The position numbers and the translations under genes are program-made. A stretch of 31,219 bases of DNA from Sphingomonadaceae bacterium (GTDB taxonomy: Bacteria > Pseudomonadota > Alphaproteobacteria > Sphingomonadales > Sphingomonadaceae), in contig CANGBE010000003.1 in NCBI GenBank assembly GCA_947451875.1, positions 1 to 31,219 of the forward strand, written 5' to 3'. Shown in pieces: positions 25,351 through 31,219 of this stretch. The notes under the pieces are model-generated. The model worked only from the letters and a program-made list of their open reading frames with translations. It did no database searches and was not told where the DNA came from. Within the stretch, counting starts at the first letter, position 1. Every line of letters starts with the position of its first letter.

Positions 25351-26232
25351 ATGAAGCAAGGTCTTGATTTCGCAACAAGGGCTCTGGCGTTATGCGCCGG
25401 GGCCTTTTTGTTGGGCAGTGCGGCATGGGCCAAGGATGAGTCGCCTGTACTCAAGCAGAGCGATAACTGGGTTGCCAATTTTGATACTGAATCCTGCCAG
25501 CTGATAACCGGCTTTGGTGATGGTGATGGCAAAGTGCTGATCCGGATTTCGCGTTATGCTCCCGAAGGCAGTTTCAAACTTGATCTTATGGGCAAGCCGT
25601 TCAGAAATGACGCCGCTCACAGCAAAGTGAAGATTCAGTTCGGACCAATCGGTAACATCCGTGAGCAACGAACAACAAATGGAACCAATAGTAGACTACC
25701 CATGCTGATGCTTGGGTTCGATGACTTTCTAACACGCGATTGGCAAAAAGACGTCGCCCGTCCGCCGATTACAGCCGAACAGGAAGCGGCTATCCGATGG
25801 CTTGATGTGGCAATGCCGGGCAAAAAGCCCCTTCGCCTCGAGATTGGATCAATGGTCAGGCCGATGAAAGTTATGCGGGCAGGCATGACTGATCTTGTCC
25901 GCAGTTGGGGCTACGACCCGGAAGCTTTCGAGATAGGCGGACAACGGCCAACACCGCAAGGCAAGGTCTCATCTTGGGTTACGACTGACGATTATCCGCG
26001 CGAAATGCTCGCAAAAGGCGGCCAAGGAATTGTCAGGTCCAGACTAGATGTAGATGAAATGGGCAATGTCAGCGGATGACACATTCAGCAACGCACCAAT
26101 CCAGACGCATTCGCCGATCTAAGCTGTAAGTTGCTTACCAAACGAGCAAAATTCATTCCAGCCCATGATGCCAAAGGCAATGCGACCAAGTCATTCTATA
26201 TCAACGAAGCGCACTGGGTGACCTCGGGTTGA
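25351..26232 (+). pseudogene. Exported TonB C-terminal-domain protein interrupted by an in-frame TGA
   Basis: The first 242 codons (25351-26076) encode a signal peptide (residues 1-27, ending SAAWA) and an N-terminal domain of a sphingomonad-type unknown. The start of a TonB-C domain follows (DDYPREMLAKGGQG, RSRLDVDEMGNVSG). TGA occupies codon 243 (26077-26079). Reading past it in the same frame gives 50 more residues that complete the domain (NPDAFADLSCKLLTKRAKF, IPAHDAKG) and end at TGA 26230-26232. The stop falls where relatives carry the first of two cysteines spaced 16 apart; the second is C259. TGC to TGA is one base. The truncated product would lose the last strands of the fold. The gene is less GC-rich than its neighbours and has no clear ribosome binding site. 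Nonsense mutation or sequence error are both possible. Confidence 0.75.
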
Positions 26233-26442
26233 TAACTGCCATCGTTACCATCTTATCCTTCCCGCTTTCCTACACACCCCATCTTCGCCATAATGCCCGG
26301 GCTCCCGGCAAAGGGCGCCGCGTTCTTTCAAATTGTCGATCTGCTGTGACCATCACGCCGCCGAGGATAATTTCCCCCGCGTTGCACGTTGTCACTCTTG
26401 GCGCGTACAATATTGAATTTATTCGCTAATATGCCTAAAATC

Positions 26443-26474
26443 GAGGTTTACACAGTGTCGACTGTGTCAACCTC
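26443..26474. terminator. Near-perfect 13-bp palindrome, likely GNAT gene terminator
   Basis: GAGGTT-T-ACACAGT (26443-26456) and ACTGTGT-C-AACCTC (26461-26474) pair with one mismatch around a four-base loop. On the minus strand it begins ten bases after the GNAT stop and is followed by GATTTTA, so it could be an intrinsic terminator. Its symmetric TTGACACAG...CTGTGTAAA core also resembles a dimeric-repressor operator. The surrounding 26233-26484 stretch of 252 bases contains no gene I can support. Confidence 0.5.
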
Positions 26475-26484
26475 AACTGGCCAT

Positions 26485-27021
26485 CTAGCCCCGCTCATAC
26501 AGTACCAGCGCCCGCGCCTCGGCATCTGGCTGATGCCTTGCGTATTCCACAAAGCCCAGCGCCGCGGCGAGCCTTTCGCTCGCCACATTGCCCTCTTCTA
26601 TCATGCAGCCGATGCGCTGCGGCCCGTGGGTCTGGTCGAACCATGCCAAGGCAGCGCGCATGACTTCGCTGGCCACGCCTTTGCCCCACCAGTCGCGGTG
26701 GACGATCCAGCCGGCTTCGGGAACATCGTCCAGCCCCGAAATCCCGCGCCACGAGCGGAATACGCCGCAGTTGGCGATGATTTTGCGCTCACCTTTGGTG
26801 CGGACCATGAAGGTGCCATAGCCATGCAGCGCCCATGATCCGGCGTTGCGGTGGAGCCGCTCGAAAGTGTCCTGCAGCGATGCCGGGCGACCGCCGAGAA
26901 AGCGGCGGGTTTCCTCGTCCTCGATCAGGGCCAAGAGATCGGGCAGGTCTGCCGCGGAAGGCTGCCACAGCTCGAGCAGATCAGTAACCAGAAGGGGAGA
27001 AGACGGTGGGGAGGCGTTCAT
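26485..27021 (-). CDS. GNAT family N-acetyltransferase (RimJ/RimL-like)
   Basis: This 178-residue acetyltransferase of the Acetyltransf_3 type moves an acetyl group from acetyl-CoA to an amine, perhaps a protein N-terminus or a small molecule. Typical features are the N-terminal LELWQPSAADLPDLLALI, the central AGWIVHRDWWGKGVASEVM with the acetyl-CoA pyrophosphate-binding pattern (WWGKGVA), and the late motif NVASERLAAALGFVEY. It is cytoplasmic. The ATG overlaps the DUF445 stop as ATGA, so it is the last gene of the RND-DUF445-GNAT operon. The substrate is unknown; genes of this kind are often loosely called RimJ-like or ribosomal without proof. Confidence 0.9.
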   Translation of the reverse strand: MNASPPSSPLLVTDLLELWQPSAADLPDLLALIEDEETRRFLGGRPASLQDTFERLHRNAGSWALHGYGTFMVRTKGERKIIANCGVFRSWRGISGLDDVPEAGWIVHRDWWGKGVASEVMRAALAWFDQTHGPQRIGCMIEEGNVASERLAAALGFVEYARHQPDAEARALVLYERG

Positions 27022-28298
27022 GGCATCACCATATTGATCCCGTGGATCGCTAAGCCGACCAGTCCGCCGACCAGCGTACCATTGATCCGAATGAATTGCA
27101 GATCGCGCCCCACTGCGCCTTCGATGCGACTGGTGACCGTGGAGGCATCCCAGCGCTTCACCGTTTCCGAAACCAGCCGGACGATCTGGTCGCCATAACG
27201 GCTGGCAATGCCCACGGCGGTGCGGCGGACGAAGCGGTTGACGAGCCGCTGCAGCTGGGCATCACGCTTCAGCGCTGCGCCCAGTTCGGCAAGGCTCTGG
27301 CCGAACTGGCCTGACAGCGCGCGGTCCGGATCGCGCGCGGCAGTGAGCAGGGCCAGTCTTGTGCGCTCCCACATCGCATCCATCCACGCCGCCATCGCCG
27401 GGTTGGCGAGGAGCTCCAGCTTCAGCCGCGATACGCGATCCTGCATTTCGGGATCATGCGCGAGTTTTAGCGCAAGGCTCTCCAGACCTTCCTCAACCTT
27501 CAGCCGCACCGGATGATCGGGGACGACCACGCATTCGGCTATTAGTTTGAACAGCCCGTCAAGGATGGCATTGGCAAGGCTTTCATCCAGCCCGGTCCAG
27601 CGCAGAATGCCGTTGGCACGATCGTGGATCACTTTGCGCAGCAGATCCTCGTTGGCCTCCAGCGTGATCCCGGTCCAGCGCAGCATGGCGTCGAGCAGCG
27701 GCATGTGCCGCTTGTCCGCAATCGCCGAGCTTAGCAGGTTACCGAGCAGCGGCGAGACATCGAGCTTTTCAAGCTGGCTGCGTAGGCCCTTCTTGACCAT
27801 GCCGCCCATCTGCTCTGGATCGAGCGATTGGAGCATATCGGCGAAGAGGCTGGCTGCGCCGTTACGCAGTCTGCTGCCGCTGCCTTCTCCTCTGGCGGGA
27901 TCGCCCCCCCTTGCTGGATCAACAAGGAAATCGCCCATCGCCGCTGCTATGTTCATCGTCGACATCCGCCTTGCGACGACAGCGGGTGTCAGGAAATTAT
28001 CCCGGATGAATCCCGCCATCGATTCGGCGATGCGGTCCTTGTTTTCCGGCACGATCGCCGTGTGCGGGATTGGCAGGCCGAGCGGATGGCGGAACAGTGC
28101 GGTTACGGCAAACCAGTCAGCCAGTCCGCCCACCATCGCCGCTTCGCTGAAGGCCAGCAGCCAGCTCCACGTCGGGTTAGTGTGTGTAAGAAGCCGTGCG
28201 GTCAGGAACAGCACGGCCATGGCAACAAGCAGCCCGGTGGCGGCCATCCGCATTTTCCGCGCCCTATCTGCGGGCATAGTCTGAAGCGGAGCGCTCAC
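27018..28298 (-). CDS. DUF445 family membrane protein (YjiN-like)
   Basis: A DUF445 protein of about 426 residues; the family has no settled biochemical role. The N-terminus has two hydrophobic segments around the family signature AAMVGGLADWFAVTALFRHP and GLPIPHTAIVPENKDRI. A long helical, probably periplasmic or cytoplasmic, middle follows, and the C-terminal signature FIRINGTLVGGLVGLAIHG forms a last membrane segment. I place the start at GTG 28298, which overlaps the RND permease stop as GTGA; ATG 28277 (MPADRARKM) is the alternative. The frame is open further upstream, but that part is antisense-like shadow inside the RND gene. Its stop overlaps the GNAT start, so all three are translated together. 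Confidence 0.88.
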   Translation of the reverse strand: MSAPLQTMPADRARKMRMAATGLLVAMAVLFLTARLLTHTNPTWSWLLAFSEAAMVGGLADWFAVTALFRHPLGLPIPHTAIVPENKDRIAESMAGFIRDNFLTPAVVARRMSTMNIAAAMGDFLVDPARGGDPARGEGSGSRLRNGAASLFADMLQSLDPEQMGGMVKKGLRSQLEKLDVSPLLGNLLSSAIADKRHMPLLDAMLRWTGITLEANEDLLRKVIHDRANGILRWTGLDESLANAILDGLFKLIAECVVVPDHPVRLKVEEGLESLALKLAHDPEMQDRVSRLKLELLANPAMAAWMDAMWERTRLALLTAARDPDRALSGQFGQSLAELGAALKRDAQLQRLVNRFVRRTAVGIASRYGDQIVRLVSETVKRWDASTVTSRIEGAVGRDLQFIRINGTLVGGLVGLAIHGINMVMP

Positions 28299-31219
28299 TC
28301 GGCGGCAAGCGCTTCCGGCGGGGCGGAGAGGACTGCGCTGGGATAGCGAGCTGCCGTCGCATCTTCGGGCTTGTACGACAGGAACTTGTTGCGCAGCCAA
28401 GGCCCAAGCCGCTTTTCGATGCCATCTGCCAGAGAGAACCCTGCCGGCACGATCACCAGTGTGAGCATGGTCGACATCACCAGACCGCCGATCACCACTG
28501 TGCCCATCGGTGCGCGCCATGCGCCATCTCCGCCGAGTGACAAGGCGGTGGGCACCATGCCAGCAGTCATGGCGACGGTGGTCATCACAATCGGCTGAGC
28601 GCGCTTGTGCCCGGCTTCGAGAATCGCTTCCAACTTGTCCGCGCCCTTAGACATTTCCTCGATCGCGAAATCGATCAGCAGGATCGAATTCTTGGCGACG
28701 ATGCCGAAAAGCATCAGGATGCCGATGAACACCGGCAATGAAATCACCTGGCCCAGGAACACCAGCAGCAGCAATCCGCCGAGTGGGGCGAGGAAAAGCG
28801 ATCCCATGTTGACTAGCGGCGAAACGAAGCGGTGATAGAGTAACACGAGCACCGAGAAGACCAGCAGAACGCCGGCAGCCAGCGCCTGAATGAAGCTTAC
28901 CACCATGTCAGCTTGCCAGCGTGCTGCGCCAACTGGAGCATTGGATACGCCAGGTGGTAATTGCTTCATGATTGGCAGCTTGTTGATCGCAGTAGTAACA
29001 TCACCTTCGGCAAAACCCTGCGCAACATCGGCACCGATCAGAACCCGGCGGCTCTGGTTATAGCGCTGGATTGAGATCGGGCCCGAGCCTAGCGAAATCT
29101 CGGCAACGCTGGAGAGCGGCACCGAACCACCTGTTGAGGTGACAACCGGCAGGTTCTGGATGGTCGACAAATTGCGCCGCGAATCTTCGGACAACCTCAC
29201 CCGGATCGGCACCTGCCGATCGGTCATCGAAAACTTTGCCGCGTTTTGATCGATGTCACCGATCGTGGCGATGCGGATCGCCTGACTGAGCGCAGAAGTG
29301 GTGACCCCCAAGCTTGCAGCCAGATCCATGCGGGGGCGAACAATGACCTCTGGACGCCGCATATCCGCCGCGATGCGCGGAGCAACGAGACCTTTGACGT
29401 CCTTCATCTGCTCGATCAGCACTGCTGCAGTGTTGTTCAACTGATCCGGGTCCGAGCCGGACAGCATGACGGAAATCGCCCTGCCAGAGCCTCCACCACC
29501 ACCGGCATTCATCGCCTGAAAAGCCACACGGGCATCGGGAATTGCCTGCAGTTTTGACGTCATTCCGCGCTCAAAATCGATGCTGGTCTTGTCGCGGTCT
29601 TTTTTCAGCGTGATAAAAAGACGCCCATTCCCTTCGCGCGCGCGTTCAAAAACTGTCTCTACGGCTGGATCCTGCTGGATGGTCGCAGCGACCACGTCAG
29701 CAACTTTTTCGGTCTGCTCTAAGGTCGTTCCGGGCACCATTTCAATGGTAGCCATGCTGAAATCCTGATTCGCCGTTGGAAAAAACTGCTTGGGAATTAT
29801 CGCAAAAAGCACCAGCGTCAGGATCAGGGAGCCCAGACCCACTCCGACCATCCACACACGATGATCACGCAAACGGGCCGCAATCCTGCGACCAACGCCC
29901 AGGCGCTTGCCTGAATCTAGGGCCGCTTGTTTGTATCTGGAAACACGCGACGTATCGAGCGTCCAGCGCAGCAGCTTCATATAGCGGTCCATCCACGGAC
30001 CGCTGCCATGCTCGGCAATACCATGCGCCTCAAGGAAGTAGGCAGCCACCATCGGCGTGATCGTGCGGGCAACCACCAGGCTCAGCAAAACCGATACCAC
30101 CACTGTCATGCCGAAGCTGAAAAAGAACTGCCCCGGAATGCCGCCCATCAAGCCAACAGGCAGGAACACGGCGACGATTGAGAAAGTGGTCGCGACCACC
30201 GCCAGGCCGATCTCGTCTGCCGCGTCAATAGATGCCTGATAGGCACTCTTTCCCATGCGCATGTGTCTGACGATGTTTTCAATCTCAACGATGGCATCAT
30301 CAACCAACACCCCCGCAACCAGGCCCAGTGCGAGCAGTGAAAGGCTGTTGAGCGAAAAGCCGAACCACGACTCGAGGAAATAGAAAGTAGGGATTGCCGA
30401 GAGCGGAATGGCGATGGCCGAGATCACTGTCGCTCGCCAATCCCGCAGAAAAAAGAACACGACGATCACCGCGAGGATCGCACCTTCAACGATGCTCGAA
30501 ATCGAGCTTTCGTATTGCATTCTGGTGTACTGGGTGGAGTTGAACATCAGCTTGAAATGGATGCCGGGATGCTCTTTTTTGAGCTTGTCGAGCTCTTTGA
30601 CGGTATCGTCATAGACAGAAACGTCCGACGCCCCGCGCGCGCGGGTGATGTCAAAGGTAACAACCGGCTTGCCACTGATTTTGCCGAACGAGGTCACTTC
30701 GGCGAAGCTGTCTTCCACTTTGGCGAAATCGCTGAGCTTGATGGTGCGTCCGCCGCCAAGCGGAACAAGCGTCTGCGACAGATCATAGGCATTTTGCGCA
30801 TTGCCAAGCACACGCACCGATTGGCGTGAGCCTGCAATTTCTGATTTGCCGCCCGCTGCATTTACATTGAGCTGGCGCAACGTGGTGTTGACTTGCGATG
30901 CAGAAACGCCAAGCGATTGCATCCGCGCAGGATCGAGCGTCACGCGAATTTCACGCGTTACACCGCCAGCCCGGCTAACTGTGGCCATTCCCGGGATCGA
31001 AAGCAGGCGCTTGGAAAGAGTATCATCAATGAACCACGAGAGCTGTTCCAGCGTCATGTCATCGGCGGATACAGCCCAGAAACCGATCTCGTTTCCGCCG
31101 CCCTTCATCTTGATGATCTGCGGTTCCAGAATACCGTCTGGCAGTTCGCCGCGCGCTTGGTCGATCGCGTTCTTGACCTCGTTGACCGCCTCATTGATGT
31201 CAGTGCCGACCTGGAACAT
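28295..31219 (-). CDS. RND family efflux permease (HAE1/AcrB type), 5' end outside window
   Basis: This inner-membrane proton-driven efflux pump subunit is cut by the right edge: 974 residues are visible and about 90-100 N-terminal residues are missing, since the first visible residues (FQVGTDINEAVNEVK) belong to the first porter subdomain. The two-fold RND repeat is clear. The TM4 proton-relay aspartates are in GVLVDDAIVEIEN, and the TM10 lysine is in GIVAKNSILLIDF. The large periplasmic loop includes a glycine run (NAGGGGGSGRAISVML). Helical segments near the C-terminus are complete and the stop is at 28295. It belongs to the multidrug (HAE1) rather than heavy-metal branch. The membrane-fusion partner would be expected upstream, beyond the window. 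The substrate is unknown. Confidence 0.95.
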   Translation of the reverse strand: MFQVGTDINEAVNEVKNAIDQARGELPDGILEPQIIKMKGGGNEIGFWAVSADDMTLEQLSWFIDDTLSKRLLSIPGMATVSRAGGVTREIRVTLDPARMQSLGVSASQVNTTLRQLNVNAAGGKSEIAGSRQSVRVLGNAQNAYDLSQTLVPLGGGRTIKLSDFAKVEDSFAEVTSFGKISGKPVVTFDITRARGASDVSVYDDTVKELDKLKKEHPGIHFKLMFNSTQYTRMQYESSISSIVEGAILAVIVVFFFLRDWRATVISAIAIPLSAIPTFYFLESWFGFSLNSLSLLALGLVAGVLVDDAIVEIENIVRHMRMGKSAYQASIDAADEIGLAVVATTFSIVAVFLPVGLMGGIPGQFFFSFGMTVVVSVLLSLVVARTITPMVAAYFLEAHGIAEHGSGPWMDRYMKLLRWTLDTSRVSRYKQAALDSGKRLGVGRRIAARLRDHRVWMVGVGLGSLILTLVLFAIIPKQFFPTANQDFSMATIEMVPGTTLEQTEKVADVVAATIQQDPAVETVFERAREGNGRLFITLKKDRDKTSIDFERGMTSKLQAIPDARVAFQAMNAGGGGGSGRAISVMLSGSDPDQLNNTAAVLIEQMKDVKGLVAPRIAADMRRPEVIVRPRMDLAASLGVTTSALSQAIRIATIGDIDQNAAKFSMTDRQVPIRVRLSEDSRRNLSTIQNLPVVTSTGGSVPLSSVAEISLGSGPISIQRYNQSRRVLIGADVAQGFAEGDVTTAINKLPIMKQLPPGVSNAPVGAARWQADMVVSFIQALAAGVLLVFSVLVLLYHRFVSPLVNMGSLFLAPLGGLLLLVFLGQVISLPVFIGILMLFGIVAKNSILLIDFAIEEMSKGADKLEAILEAGHKRAQPIVMTTVAMTAGMVPTALSLGGDGAWRAPMGTVVIGGLVMSTMLTLVIVPAGFSLADGIEKRLGPWLRNKFLSYKPEDATAARYPSAVLSAPPEALAAE

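Noticed and set aside
26070..26120. Selenocysteine encoded by the TGA in the TonB-C gene
   Set aside because: No plausible stem-loop with a bacterial SECIS-like apical loop is visible just after the TGA, and no selenocysteine machinery is in the window. A nonsense mutation or sequence error is simpler. It is kept as a question only in the finding.
26229..26429. 66-codon frame after the TonB-C gene
   Set aside because: It has a TTG start inside the previous gene's last codons, no ribosome binding site and no recognisable features. It is probably chance.
28278..28320. GAAGCG/CGCTTC inverted repeat at the RND-DUF445 junction as a terminator
   Set aside because: The arms are short and far apart, there is no T-run, and it lies across a GTGA overlap where termination would cut the operon.

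Overview
The window reads as chromosomal DNA of an alphaproteobacterium, most likely Sphingomonadales (Erythrobacter, Porphyrobacter or Novosphingobium relatives). The support is high GC, dense short-gap operons, a 180 kDa-class NAD-glutamate dehydrogenase, a TonB-C protein of a type common in sphingomonads, and a dispersed repeat of the 'HPELVSG' kind. This placement comes from gene content and remembered family resemblance, not from a search. No stretch longer than 300 bases lacks a gene. No tRNA, rRNA, CRISPR array, transposase or phage gene was seen.

Layout: (1) 46-441, a small membrane-anchored unknown protein on +. It converges on the minus operon glnE > PrxQ-like peroxiredoxin > DUF455 ferritin-like > M23 peptidase (5495 down to 597), with a shared bidirectional terminator at 492-524. 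(2) Divergent from glnE lies a + pair, M28 peptidase and agmatine deiminase (5623-8280), ended by the dispersed repeat. (3) A minus group 12372-8518: a broken GT39-type membrane glycosyltransferase, thrS, and a TSUP exporter. (4) A + group 12480-19971: ABHD10-like hydrolase, TPR lipoprotein-like or secreted protein, LLM flavin oxidoreductase, then the large NAD-glutamate dehydrogenase. (5) A minus pair cysQ-like phosphatase > CNNM/CorC-type CBS protein (22104-19992). (6) + genes sucC, etfB-etfA, then a TonB-C-domain protein interrupted by an in-frame TGA (25351-26232). (7) A minus operon entering from the right edge: RND efflux permease > DUF445 > GNAT acetyltransferase.

Functionally the region is mostly housekeeping. 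It covers nitrogen control (GlnE, NAD-GDH, agmatine deiminase), TCA and respiratory electron entry (SucC, ETF), translation (ThrS), envelope and peptide turnover (M23, M28), oxidative defence (peroxiredoxin) and export (RND, TSUP, CNNM).

I did not find a convincing undescribed multi-gene system. The observations most worth a second look are two gene-decay events. One is a TGA exactly where a conserved TonB-C cysteine is expected; the other is an apparent internal deletion with frameshift in the GT39 gene. Also notable are a peroxiredoxin with only one cysteine, a perfect 10-bp inverted repeat in the glnE/M28 divergent promoter region, and a near-perfect 13-bp palindrome beside the GNAT gene.
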